64,000 nucleotides of DNA, taken from assembly GCF_900452515.1 (NCBI RefSeq), contig NZ_UGNW01000001.1:620001-684000 (forward strand). Reading direction: 5' to 3'. Of the stretch, positions 18,765-26,369 are shown piece after piece. Source of the stretch: Legionella birminghamensis (GTDB taxonomy: Bacteria; Pseudomonadota; Gammaproteobacteria; Legionellales; Legionellaceae). The translations under genes and the position numbers were made by a program. The number at the start of each line of letters is the position of its first letter. Within the stretch, counting starts at the first letter, position 1. The notes beneath the pieces are model-generated. The model saw only the letters and a program-made list of their open reading frames with translations, searched no databases and was not told the origin of the DNA.

Positions 18765-19145
18765 GTGTCAGACAATTCTCAGAAGTTTTCAATATATGCT
18801 GAGCAATGCCCCTCACGGAATGTCTTGGAAAAGATCAGTGATAAATGGTCAATTTTAACAGTGAGCATTTTGCTAAAGAATACTTATCGATTTGGCGAAT
18901 TAAAACGTGAAATTGGTGGCATTTCTCCCAAAATGCTGACACAAACATTGAATAAATTGGAGGGGATCGGATTCATAGCAAGAGAGTCTTTTCCTGTATT
19001 ACCCATGAAGGTGGAATATTCTCTCACGCCATTAGGAAGGGAGTTGGCTAATATCCTTGGTTCTCTCACTAGCTGGACAGAAGAGAACATGGATAAAATA
19101 ATGCGTGCCGAGAGGCAATTCGCTGAAGCCCAATGTCCAGATTAG
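18765..19145 (+). CDS. HxlR-family winged-helix transcription regulator
   Basis: A 126-residue protein starting at a GTG and beginning MSDNSQKFSIYAEQCPSRN. It has the HxlR layout: a conserved early cysteine (C15), then the winged helix with DKWSILTVSILLKNTYRFGEL, GGISPKMLTQTLNKLEGIGF and a wing ending VEYSLTPLGREL. HxlR proteins bind inverted repeats and often sense thiol stress or small molecules through that cysteine. It converges with the peptide-associated gene (4-bp overlap of ends), and an 18-bp palindrome upstream of the peptide promoter is a possible target (inference). Confidence 0.88.
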   Translation: MSDNSQKFSIYAEQCPSRNVLEKISDKWSILTVSILLKNTYRFGELKREIGGISPKMLTQTLNKLEGIGFIARESFPVLPMKVEYSLTPLGRELANILGSLTSWTEENMDKIMRAERQFAEAQCPD

Positions 19146-19579
19146 TGTGCAAACCATTTTAATACTGTTTCTTCTCCAAGATTATCGTAAATGTAGGATA
19201 AATACCGCGTTAATTCCTGTTCATAGTCATCATTTGGCGTGTTGTTTTCCGTGTCTGCGACTGGTTCATGATGAAAGAAAATACCACCAAGGTAAGTTTG
19301 GCAAAAATGTTGATAATCTTTGGTGAACAAAAGAAACGTATGCCACATATTATCAATCTCAGCCATTTCAGAATGAATCAGACAGGAAAAATTGAGTGAG
19401 TCATTGTTGGGATTCGCCTTCTTGTCAGATTTGTGTTTCATGCAAAGCCAGATGAATTTCATTAACTCAGATAATGCCTCTTCGGCCTGCATTTTCGCAT
19501 CAGGATAGTCGGTATTATAGCGCGAAATAATCCTGGCGTTTTTATAGCATTTCAAGTCATTCAAATCGGGTAAATACAT
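19142..19579 (-). CDS. Unknown protein resembling the glycine-rich-domain (DUF1399-like) group
   Basis: A 145-residue acidic protein. Residues 70-105 contain HSEMAEIDNMWHTFLLF, KDYQHFC and FFHHEP, the pattern of the so-called glycine-rich domain proteins, where (V/I)DxxWHTxLL and a later HHxP recur. No enzymatic role is established for that group. ATG 19579 is chosen; a GTG at 19603 would lie inside a hairpin. It follows the 29-residue peptide gene by 49 bp in the same direction and may act on, bind or export-couple that peptide (inference). There is no signal peptide or membrane segment. Confidence 0.6.
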   Translation of the reverse strand: MYLPDLNDLKCYKNARIISRYNTDYPDAKMQAEEALSELMKFIWLCMKHKSDKKANPNNDSLNFSCLIHSEMAEIDNMWHTFLLFTKDYQHFCQTYLGGIFFHHEPVADTENNTPNDDYEQELTRYLSYIYDNLGEETVLKWFAH

Positions 19580-19597
19580 AATTTTTGCTCTATTTTT

Positions 19598-19620
19598 ATG
19601 CACCCAGTTTAAGGGTGCAT
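19598..19620 (-). promoter_or_regulatory. Intercistronic hairpin between peptide gene and partner
   Basis: A perfect 8-bp inverted repeat (ATGCACCC/GGGTGCAT, 7-nt loop) lies between the 29-codon gene and the next gene. No U-run follows on the minus strand. Such a stem could stabilise the short upstream message so that more peptide than partner is made (inference). Confidence 0.45.
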
Positions 19621-19628
19621 GATTTTAA

Positions 19629-19718
19629 TTAGCCAATGCAAGTACCAGGACCGCAGTATCCTTTGCGTTTCATTGCGCTTTTCTTTTTAACAATTTTTCT
19701 GATTATTGTTTCTTTCAT
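19629..19718 (-). CDS. 29-residue cationic peptide ending in a CxxxxC motif
   Basis: A short gene with a very strong ribosome site (AAGGAG, 7 nt before the ATG). The product is 29 residues: a lysine/arginine-rich first part (nine K or R in residues 1-19) and a C-terminus reading GYCGPGTCIG. The two cysteines at 22 and 27, separated by GPGT, could form a disulfide, bind a metal or be modified. Size, leader-core look, spacing to a downstream partner and a promoter with an adjacent palindrome fit a RiPP precursor, bacteriocin or small metal-binding peptide. None is demonstrated and I do not recognise a named family. Confidence 0.6.
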   Translation of the reverse strand: MKETIIRKIVKKKSAMKRKGYCGPGTCIG

Positions 19719-19785
19719 AGTGACTCTCCTTTTCGAGCATTGTGTTCGTTATTGAGAGTATAAAAATGTTATTAATCAGTCAATT

Positions 19786-19803
19786 AGTTACCAGTTGGTA
19801 ACT
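19786..19803. promoter_or_regulatory. 18-bp palindromic operator upstream of the peptide gene
   Basis: The sequence AGTTACCAGTTGGTAACT has 8-bp perfect arms around a 2-bp centre. On the minus strand it abuts TTGACT, which with TATACT 15 bp further forms the likely promoter of the peptide gene. The TTACC/GGTAA dyad so close to the -35 looks like a repressor site; the adjacent HxlR regulator is the obvious candidate (inference). Confidence 0.55.
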
Positions 19804-19818
19804 AGGGGATTATTTGGA

Positions 19819-19839
19819 TACCGCGAACACGTCGCGGTA
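19819..19839. repeat. GC-rich palindrome
   Basis: TACCGCGA and TCGCGGTA form 8-bp arms around a 5-nt loop between the kinase gene and the peptide operon. It resembles the palindromic ends of the dispersed repeats at 8.7 and 26.2 kb (shared CCGCG cores) but lacks their body. It may be a solitary REP-like unit. Confidence 0.45.
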
Positions 19840-19876
19840 CGGAGTGGGTAGGGGTGTTATTAGGTACAGCGACCGG

Positions 19877-22222
19877 TCACTCTATTTCATTAATATAGGT
19901 GCTTAGAGCCTGTTCGGTTTGTTGAAGAACTTGTTGTAATTGCTCATAAAGAGGCTCTGCAGAGGGGCTGTAACCATTTTTTAATGCTTTTTCCAGGAAC
20001 TCACAGGCGGAAAAAAGGCGACGGGTACCGCAATAAGCTGCTCCGCTTTTAAGCTTATGGGCCACACGCTCCAGTTTTTCCCATTGATGATGGGTAAATG
20101 CTTCTTGCAAAGCAATGCGGCTTTCAGGAATTTCTTTGCACAATAATATATTCAATAAGTTGAGCATTTCCTCTTCACTGCCTAATTGAGTAATGGCCTG
20201 TTCTTTATCGAAAAGGGGAAAGCTGTTGAAGCCATTTAGATCCTGCGCTGATTTTTTTTCAGCTTCCGCAGTATTGGGCCGGTTTTTCTTCATGACCTCT
20301 TCTAAGGCGGCGCAGGATAAAGGTTTGGTGAGTACCTGGTCTACTTTGTTTATTTGCGCATCGTTTAGTTCTTTGGCTGCGTGGGCGGTTAAGGCAAAAA
20401 TTTGCCGTGGAGTCTGATTATGCTCTTTTTCCCATTGTCTTATTTGAGCTGCAAACTGAAATCCATCCATGCCTGGCAAGCCAATATCCGTAAAGACTAT
20501 ATCTATGTCATGAGTTTGCAAAAGTTGAAAACCGGCCTCTGCACTGTCTGCCGACAAATAATCACAGCCTGATTTTTTGAGCAAGGTTTCTGCCATTTTG
20601 CGCGCAATCAGATTATCCTCCACCAGTAAGACTTTAGGGCTATCAGATTCTGATTTAGGTAGGGTGTCATGAGTCTGCTCCAATTCTGCACCAGTCAATA
20701 AGGCATTTTTTACCTGGGTTGCAGGAAGATATTCGATTTGGGCTGGATTTTTGGTGATAGGTATTATTAGACTTACTGTCGTTCCCTCGCCTTCAATACT
20801 GGTTAGTTGAATTTTGCCGCCCATCAATTCAACGTATTTCTGCACAATATGCAAGCCGATTCCATGTCCCTGGTATTGGCTGTTATGCGAAGGTGTTGCG
20901 CGATAAAATCGTTCAAATACTTTTTCTTGCTGCGCTTCGGGGATCCCAACACCGGTATCAATGACCTGGAATTGTAATAAGTCGGTCGTAACTCGCTCAA
21001 CCTTGACGATGACCGAGCCTTGATGGGTAAATTTAATAGCATTGCCAATTAAATTTAACAATACACGGTGTAATTTATGTTTATCGCCATAAAGACGAAC
21101 AGGAACGCTCTCACCAATCACCAATACCAGTGACAGTTGTTTCATTCGAATAGTGGGCAGCTCCAACTGGGCGAGGCTATTTAAACACTCGGTCAGGTCA
21201 AACCAGTCATTGATCAAATCATCCTCATGGGGGTTATTCGCAGAAATAATATCCAGTACACCATTAAGCAGTGTTAATAACTGCTGCCCGCTCTGATGAA
21301 GCCATTGCGCATACTGTTTGGTTTCTGCATTTTCCAAGCTATCTTCAAGCATTTTGCCCATGCCGATGATCCCGGTAATCGGTGTACGGATATCATGGCT
21401 CATATTTGCAATAAATTCTGTCTTGGTCAGATTGGCAGCCTGAGCGGCTTTAAGTGCTTCCTGCAGATTGGCTTCTAATTGCTTGCGATCGGTAATGTCA
21501 ATAGATACGCCAAGTACTCCAATGCAAGTTCCTTGTTCATCATAAATGGGCACTTTGCTGACCAGCATAATGGTTACCTGACCATCCGCTTGCAGGAATG
21601 TTTCTTCAACATTAATTTTAGCGTTTCCTGACATCGCATCCAGATCGCCTGCGACGAAGAGTTCTGCTTCTTCTTTTCTCCAGTTCAATTCAAAATCGGA
21701 TTTACCCACAATCTCGTCCGGCGTTAAATTAATTAAACTGGCAAAGCGCTGGTTACAGCCTAAATAGACAGAGCGGATATCTTTCCAGAAAATGATATGC
21801 GGAACACTATCAATGATTTTCTTTAAATAAATCTCAGCGGGTGATTGATGCGGCAAATTAACAGCAACGACCCCAACTACGCCTATCAGCTGTCCAGTCT
21901 CTGATAAGAGCGGCGATTTATCCATTAAGAGGGTTAGTGCCTGATTGTTATGACGGATGGTTCGGCTGATGGCCGAGTGAGGCATGTTATGCATTAAAAC
22001 CTGATCATCTGCTTCGCCGAAATAACGAATGACCGGGTGGCTTGCAACCAGCTCGCTGTCTGTTTTTCCTATCAATGCCTCAAGTGAGGGCAGACCCACA
22101 AATTGCAAAAAATGACGGTTGGCTCCCAGATAGGAGCCTTCCGTGGATTTCCAGAAAACCAGTTGCGGAATATTTTCCAACACTGTTTGTATCATTGATA
22201 GGGGTTGCATGAGGTGCTCCAT
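19877..22222 (-). CDS. Soluble PAS-PAS hybrid histidine kinase with receiver and HPt domains
   Basis: About 781 residues with no membrane helix. The order is PAS 1 (about 10-125), PAS 2 (about 130-245, ending GVSIDITDRKQL), HisKA with the phospho-histidine in FIANMSHDIRTP (about 276), HATPase with NLIGNAIKF, DTGVGIP and GHGIGLHIV, a receiver with the phospho-aspartate in FTDIGLPGMDG (about 579), and an HPt domain with AHKLKSGAA (His about 722). This is an ArcB-like complete phosphorelay, so a separate output regulator is needed. Starts at GTG 22225, ATG 22222 or ATG 22210 are all possible. It lies 30 bp after the adenosylhomocysteinase-like gene, as the last gene of a probable three-gene signalling operon. 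Confidence 0.9.
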   Translation of the reverse strand: MEHLMQPLSMIQTVLENIPQLVFWKSTEGSYLGANRHFLQFVGLPSLEALIGKTDSELVASHPVIRYFGEADDQVLMHNMPHSAISRTIRHNNQALTLLMDKSPLLSETGQLIGVVGVVAVNLPHQSPAEIYLKKIIDSVPHIIFWKDIRSVYLGCNQRFASLINLTPDEIVGKSDFELNWRKEEAELFVAGDLDAMSGNAKINVEETFLQADGQVTIMLVSKVPIYDEQGTCIGVLGVSIDITDRKQLEANLQEALKAAQAANLTKTEFIANMSHDIRTPITGIIGMGKMLEDSLENAETKQYAQWLHQSGQQLLTLLNGVLDIISANNPHEDDLINDWFDLTECLNSLAQLELPTIRMKQLSLVLVIGESVPVRLYGDKHKLHRVLLNLIGNAIKFTHQGSVIVKVERVTTDLLQFQVIDTGVGIPEAQQEKVFERFYRATPSHNSQYQGHGIGLHIVQKYVELMGGKIQLTSIEGEGTTVSLIIPITKNPAQIEYLPATQVKNALLTGAELEQTHDTLPKSESDSPKVLLVEDNLIARKMAETLLKKSGCDYLSADSAEAGFQLLQTHDIDIVFTDIGLPGMDGFQFAAQIRQWEKEHNQTPRQIFALTAHAAKELNDAQINKVDQVLTKPLSCAALEEVMKKNRPNTAEAEKKSAQDLNGFNSFPLFDKEQAITQLGSEEEMLNLLNILLCKEIPESRIALQEAFTHHQWEKLERVAHKLKSGAAYCGTRRLFSACEFLEKALKNGYSPSAEPLYEQLQQVLQQTEQALSTYINEIE

Positions 22223-22252
22223 CACCCTGATTATTAAACAAATTATACACCA

Positions 22253-23305
22253 TTATAATGCCAGATGGATTGGCTCCTGATAAATACTTTGCCATTCTCT
22301 CACAATGTTCTCTGCAAGCGTTGTGGGAAAGGGGTTATAACCGGCTTTTGCCTGCTTGTCCAAAATGACGTTAATGCCATGATTATGGGCGAAAAAAATG
22401 GGATCCAGGTAGCGAAAAAGGGTCGGTTCAGTGAGTGAAAAATTAAAAGGTCTTTTATCAAATACCACATCACTATTACTAAATTGGCGGCCAAATTCAT
22501 CATCTGCGCCCATGTTAATCAGTAAGGCATCCCCGCAATCTGCTTTTTCCAATTGATAGTAATCACTCATCAATCCCTGTACGCCGGTAGCTGTAACAAC
22601 TGCATAAGCCTGCTTTATGGCCGCTTTTACAGCGTGCTTATCCGCCGCATTAATAAAACCAAGAGCTGAATCCTGCGGCGGCTTGCAATCGATTACCGTG
22701 ATGTTTGAGGTGTAAGGCGATAAAGCATGAATAATGCCGCGTCCTACCTTGCCATTACCGATAACAATAATGGGCTGATTGTGGAATGCCGTACCGACTA
22801 ATTCCTGTATAGCACGTATAAAGCCGTTGCCGGTTCCAAAAAATGTTTCAATTACTTTTAATTGCGAATCATCGACAGATACGAGGGGATAGTCTAGAGC
22901 CTGCGTCCTGTAACGCTCACTGCCGGTTTGAGTGAGTTCGACTGCTCCCAAACGTGGGGGCGGAAGATATATCAACTCCGCGCAGCAATCGAGGTGGAAA
23001 TCAAAAGTGCTTGCATATTGCTTTTCCAATTGAACTGGGATTCGTGCGGCCTGCAATAATTCAATAGCGCGTTGTTCAGGTGGAACTATTTCAATACAGC
23101 TAGTCACCACCTCTGCGCCCCCGAGGGCTAACAGTTCAATTTTAAAAGCAGTGGCCAGGGTAAGCGGGGTGTTATGTAAAATTGTCAGTCCGCGATAGGG
23201 TTGTTCTGCCTGAATTCCATTTCGGGCTTTGCTTAAAAAGGGCAGATCGCTAACCTGGTAGTTTCGTCTTGCCTGCTCAAACGCTTCAAAATTGTAATTA
23301 CTCAT
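22253..23305 (-). CDS. Adenosylhomocysteinase-like NAD-binding protein lacking catalytic residues
   Basis: A 350-residue protein related to S-adenosylhomocysteine hydrolase. An N-terminal substrate-type domain (YRGLTILHNTPLTLATAF, LLALGGAEV) is followed by a Rossmann domain with VIGNGKVGRG near residues 178-187. At the point equivalent to the hydrolase TKSKFDN motif the protein reads LKVIETF, so the catalytic lysine and aspartate are missing. It is therefore unlikely to hydrolyse SAH; an oxidoreductase or binding role on a related nucleoside or amino-acid derivative is possible. ATG 23305 has AAGGG 5 nt upstream. It is 17 bp downstream of the acyltransferase-like gene. Confidence 0.7.
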   Translation of the reverse strand: MSNYNFEAFEQARRNYQVSDLPFLSKARNGIQAEQPYRGLTILHNTPLTLATAFKIELLALGGAEVVTSCIEIVPPEQRAIELLQAARIPVQLEKQYASTFDFHLDCCAELIYLPPPRLGAVELTQTGSERYRTQALDYPLVSVDDSQLKVIETFFGTGNGFIRAIQELVGTAFHNQPIIVIGNGKVGRGIIHALSPYTSNITVIDCKPPQDSALGFINAADKHAVKAAIKQAYAVVTATGVQGLMSDYYQLEKADCGDALLINMGADDEFGRQFSNSDVVFDKRPFNFSLTEPTLFRYLDPIFFAHNHGINVILDKQAKAGYNPFPTTLAENIVREWQSIYQEPIHLAL

Positions 23306-23322
23306 AGACACCCTTATTTCGA

Positions 23323-24006
23323 CTAAACACTGGCAATCAGTGGCATGTTTTTAGGTCTTGGCGACAATCCCGATAAGCAATCGGAGATAGCGGAGGTCAA
23401 TTCTATCAGTTCAGAAGGTGTTGCTAAATAGACTGATACGGGTGCAGGCTCTGACTGGCAATATTTGAATGTATAGTCTGGTATGGGCTGCCAGCCAATT
23501 AAATCGTACAAGGCTACCCATTCTTTGATGTTGCAAGTGGTTAATATACTTTGTTCATGAGCGATGCAATGTTGAAACACTGCTTTTAAAACTTTCAAGG
23601 CATAGTAGGGCTTATGGCCGCAGACCAGGGGGATTATCGCTTCACGATTGAGCTCGACTAAATTTAAAGTCTGTTTTTGACGCAGGATTGGCTCCAAAGC
23701 CTTTCTTGCATTTTCATAACGCTCAATTTCCAGCAAACCATTGGCATCATCGTGACAGAGTCTGGCGCATGCCATCATTGTGTGGTGATGGTAAATTGCA
23801 AACCATGTCGAGCAGTCATCATAATCATCAACCAACAAAAGACGATTATCCTGTTCTATGACTTGTATGTTCGAGGGGTTTTGGGGGTTTATCTGCCAGC
23901 CTAGCTCTTTTACATAAGAACTGTAGAGTAATGACTGGGCTCTGGTTAAACACTTTGGATTTTGTAAGATTCCACAACTTATTTCCGTGACCGTTGCTTG
24001 CTCCAA
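23323..24006 (-). CDS. Autoinducer-synthase (LuxI/FeeM)-like N-acyltransferase
   Basis: A 227-residue protein of the GNAT-like acyl-homoserine-lactone-synthase/N-acyl-amino-acid-synthase fold. Residue pattern: an aromatic W37, an acidic cluster DDYDD (60-64) followed by the STWFAIY strand, ACARLC with R82, and ELNR with E118 and R121. These correspond in order to the D-x2-D, R and E-x2-R positions of LuxI enzymes, though overall similarity is low. LuxI enzymes make N-acyl-homoserine lactones from SAM and acyl-ACP; FeeM makes N-acyl tyrosines. The start is TTG with AAGGAG 6 nt upstream. Its operon partners and an upstream palindrome suggest a signalling system. The product is unknown. Confidence 0.55.
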   Translation of the reverse strand: MEQATVTEISCGILQNPKCLTRAQSLLYSSYVKELGWQINPQNPSNIQVIEQDNRLLLVDDYDDCSTWFAIYHHHTMMACARLCHDDANGLLEIERYENARKALEPILRQKQTLNLVELNREAIIPLVCGHKPYYALKVLKAVFQHCIAHEQSILTTCNIKEWVALYDLIGWQPIPDYTFKYCQSEPAPVSVYLATPSELIELTSAISDCLSGLSPRPKNMPLIASV

Positions 24007-24041
24007 GATGACTCCTTAAATTTCCATTATGTTAAAAGTCA

Positions 24042-24077
24042 GAACAAATATAACATTATTTGTTCCAAAAGTGAACA
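24042..24077. promoter_or_regulatory. Perfect 24-bp palindrome plus third half-site in the leader of the signalling operon
   Basis: GAACAAATA (24042-24050) and its exact reverse complement TATTTGTTC (24057-24065) flank 6 bp; a further GAACA follows at 24073-24077. The palindrome starts 36 bp upstream of the TTG start. A TATAAT -10 on the minus strand is at 24103-24098, so the dyad lies just after the expected transcription start. This is a typical repressor position, or an RNA stem. The regulator is unknown. Confidence 0.55.
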
Positions 24078-24244
24078 GTTATTTTTCATGTGGTGCAATT
24101 ATAATCCCTTTTGGCATTATTTGGTCATTGATTTTATAAAAAATAGCTAAGGAAAATTTTTATTAAAATTCGGTGGGAAGTTCTAAGAGTAGAGTTGTCT
24201 GTTAATTATTTCGGGGAGTGGGTTCAGGTATTATTAGGCAGGCA

Positions 24245-24280
24245 TTACAAAAAGATCAAATAAGCCTTGAGCGGGCTTAT
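24245..24280 (-). terminator. Rho-independent terminator of the membrane protein gene
   Basis: On the minus strand ATAAGCC and GGCTTAT form a 7-bp stem with a 7-nt loop (24280-24260). TTGATCTTTTTG follows, about 25 bp beyond the stop of the upstream gene. Confidence 0.6.
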
Positions 24281-24303
24281 GGCCGCAGCAAGGCTGTACT
24301 GAG

Positions 24304-24738
24304 TTATAAACGGGATTGGTTAATCCTTAGAGTATAGAAAACAATACCTAATAGCAGTCCATATACTAGATGTCCAACGAGGGGCGGAATATTGGCCTTG
24401 AGATCGACTAAATTCCATTTTGAAAATAGCGGGGCACCGGCAGCCATATAAGGTAATAAAGTCATAGGGCCTGCTATCCACATGCCAAAGCCAAAAAGGA
24501 GGCCTAATATAATAGCTGTACCCCAGGAATGAATGAAATAGCCAAAAACGATAGCAAACACAATACCGCTTATAATACTGACAATTGTATGGACAATAAG
24601 TCCGCCCGTGATTGTCGGCATGCCGATTATCGCTCCCAGTGTTTCAGTCATTCCGCCCATTAACAGAAAAAAACTGAACACAATCCCGGCAATTATCCCG
24701 GCGATGATTCCATGCAGCACTGTCTTCATTGAAAACAT
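24304..24738 (-). CDS. Small integral membrane protein, unknown function
   Basis: A 144-residue very hydrophobic protein with about four membrane helices (roughly residues 8-32, 44-68, 72-98, 118-138) rich in G, I and L and a short basic tail. The ATG has AGGGAG 5-6 nt upstream. Nothing identifies a substrate or family with confidence. It is a single gene with its own terminator between the signalling operon and add. Confidence 0.7.
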   Translation of the reverse strand: MFSMKTVLHGIIAGIIAGIVFSFFLLMGGMTETLGAIIGMPTITGGLIVHTIVSIISGIVFAIVFGYFIHSWGTAIILGLLFGFGMWIAGPMTLLPYMAAGAPLFSKWNLVDLKANIPPLVGHLVYGLLLGIVFYTLRINQSRL

Positions 24739-24850
24739 GAAATACTCCCTATTTCAAAAATTAAATTCGCCTGTATTGACAATAGGCTATACAATTTATA
24801 AGTCAAGTACAATTCCCCTGCAGCCTGTCAGACTACAGGGTCTGATAATA

Positions 24851-25831
24851 CTATTGTAAGCGCTGCAGTAATCGTGCACGGGTTGTCTCATCAACAAAGG
24901 CATCTTCAAGCGCCATGCGGGTGAAATTAAGCATTTGCTGCTCAGAAAATCCGTAGATTTTTTGAGCCTGCATATATTCATTGGCCAAATGGGTACGGAA
25001 AAATGGCGGATCATCCGAGTTCAGGCTAATTCGTATTCCTGCAGCTAATAACTGCGGCAGCGGGTGGCTTTGTAAATCTTTAAACAAGCCCAGGGCGACG
25101 TTGCTTCCGGGACAGACTTCCAGTGCAATATTGGAGTCTTTAAGCCTGGCCATGGTTTCTGCTGATTCAATCGCCCTGACGCCATGTCCTATCCGTTTAA
25201 TCGGCAGATAATCCATCGCCTCCATCATCCCCTCTGCAGAGGCAAATTCACCGGCATGAACAGTGCATTGCAAACCGCCGTCAGCAGCAATCTGGTAGGC
25301 TTTAGCAAACAGTTTTGGGGGAAAATGGATTTCATCGCCGCCCAGGCCAAAGCCGGTAACACAGGCTACATTTTCTTTAATTGCCTGCCGGGCTACTTTA
25401 ATTGCGGATTCTTCACCGAAATGCCTTACTGCAGTAACAATAATGCGCCCGACGATTTGATATTTTGCCTCAGCATCGTCAATGGCTTGCTGTATGGCCG
25501 CCAGATGCTCGCTCGAGGGAATGCCGCTGGACATTTCAGCGTGATCGGGCGAATACATCATTTCCACATAGATGCCTCCTGCCTCCGCCCTTGATTTCAG
25601 ATAATCAAAGGTGATGTCGTAATAATCCAGTGGATTTTTAATTACTGAGGCCACGGAATCATAGGCTTTTAGAAAATCGAGAAAGTCTTTGTACTGATAG
25701 GATTGGCCGTCAGCGGCGAATAAATTGGAAGGCAGATTAATCTTGTTGCGTTTGGCCAGTTTCAAAGCCAGTTCTGGAGAAATAGTTCCCTCCAAATGAA
25801 CATGTAACTCCGCCTGCTTAATTGTGGTCAT
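24851..25831 (-). CDS. add: Adenosine deaminase
   Basis: A 326-residue metal-dependent hydrolase. It has the zinc ligands HVHLEGT (about residues 10-16), VHAGEF with the third histidine and the catalytic region near residue 190, RIGHGVRA, LEVCPGSN and the late SLNSDDPPFF aspartate pair. It deaminates adenosine to inosine in purine salvage. ATG 25831 follows AGGAG by 5 nt. Proximity to the SAH-hydrolase-like gene is notable but they are separate units. Confidence 0.93.
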   Translation of the reverse strand: MTTIKQAELHVHLEGTISPELALKLAKRNKINLPSNLFAADGQSYQYKDFLDFLKAYDSVASVIKNPLDYYDITFDYLKSRAEAGGIYVEMMYSPDHAEMSSGIPSSEHLAAIQQAIDDAEAKYQIVGRIIVTAVRHFGEESAIKVARQAIKENVACVTGFGLGGDEIHFPPKLFAKAYQIAADGGLQCTVHAGEFASAEGMMEAMDYLPIKRIGHGVRAIESAETMARLKDSNIALEVCPGSNVALGLFKDLQSHPLPQLLAAGIRISLNSDDPPFFRTHLANEYMQAQKIYGFSEQQMLNFTRMALEDAFVDETTRARLLQRLQ

Positions 25832-25916
25832 CAAAACTCCTGATTGGGAAACGAATAATGGTAAGTTAGCACAAAAAGCGCTAAAATTAATGGATTATGA
25901 TACCTCGGAATGTACT

Positions 25917-26102
25917 ATGAGCAAAAATGATATTGATAAGGCCTATGTAAGTCCTATTGATAAGTTCCTTTTTCAATTTGATGCAGAGCATGAAAAATCG
26001 GCTTCCCAGAAAAAAGAGATTAAAAAGCATAAACGTATTTTTTATTATCGCGACCATGCAAAACGGGATGATAATAAAGAGGAAATCTGGGAAGATTTTT
26101 AG
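25917..26102 (+). CDS. Small conserved Legionella/Coxiella protein (CBU_0585-like)
   Basis: A 61-residue charged protein beginning MSKNDIDKAYVSPIDKFLFQ, with SASQKKEIKKHKRI in the middle and an acidic, tryptophan-containing end (EEIWEDF). I recall near-identical short proteins in Legionella and Coxiella annotated after CBU_0585; function unknown. ATG 25917 with GGAA upstream is preferred over a more distant in-frame start overlapping add. It is divergent from add. Confidence 0.7.
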   Translation: MSKNDIDKAYVSPIDKFLFQFDAEHEKSASQKKEIKKHKRIFYYRDHAKRDDNKEEIWEDF

Positions 26103-26170
26103 TCCAGGAAGCCTCTCGACCATCCGAATCTTTGCGGCGCAGCCCTTTCGAATCCCTCTGGCAGCCCTTT

Positions 26171-26346
26171 CGAATCCCCGCGGCTTCGACCGCGGGGCCC
26201 ACGTCTGATGGCGGAACATGCCTTAAGTTTGCAATGTTGCGAAAAATTGAGAGTGAAAAAGCACAAGACTGATATCCTAAACAGGCATCGTCTGGGCCCC
26301 GCGGTCGGTGCCGCGGGGATTCTCTAGGTCGGTGCCGCGGGGATTC
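26171..26346. repeat. Palindrome-bounded dispersed repeat, copy 2
   Basis: The plan is as at 8683-8848: CGAATCCCCGCGG...CCGCGGGG (26171-26197) faces CCCCGCGG...CCGCGGGG (26297-26318) across about 100 bp, with the shared core GCAATGTTGCGAAAAA near 26230-26245. The right end carries a tandem partial duplication (GGTCGGTGCCGCGGGGATTC twice, ending 26346). Immediately to the left, AGCCCTTTCGAATCCC is also tandemly repeated. No gene is visible in the 26103-26369 gap. Confidence 0.7.
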
Positions 26347-26369
26347 GAATGGTCTGGGTCAAGCTTTAA

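Noticed and set aside
22253-23305. Calling this gene ahcY (functional SAH hydrolase)
   Set aside because: The catalytic lysine and aspartate positions are replaced (LKVIETF), so only fold-level similarity is claimed.
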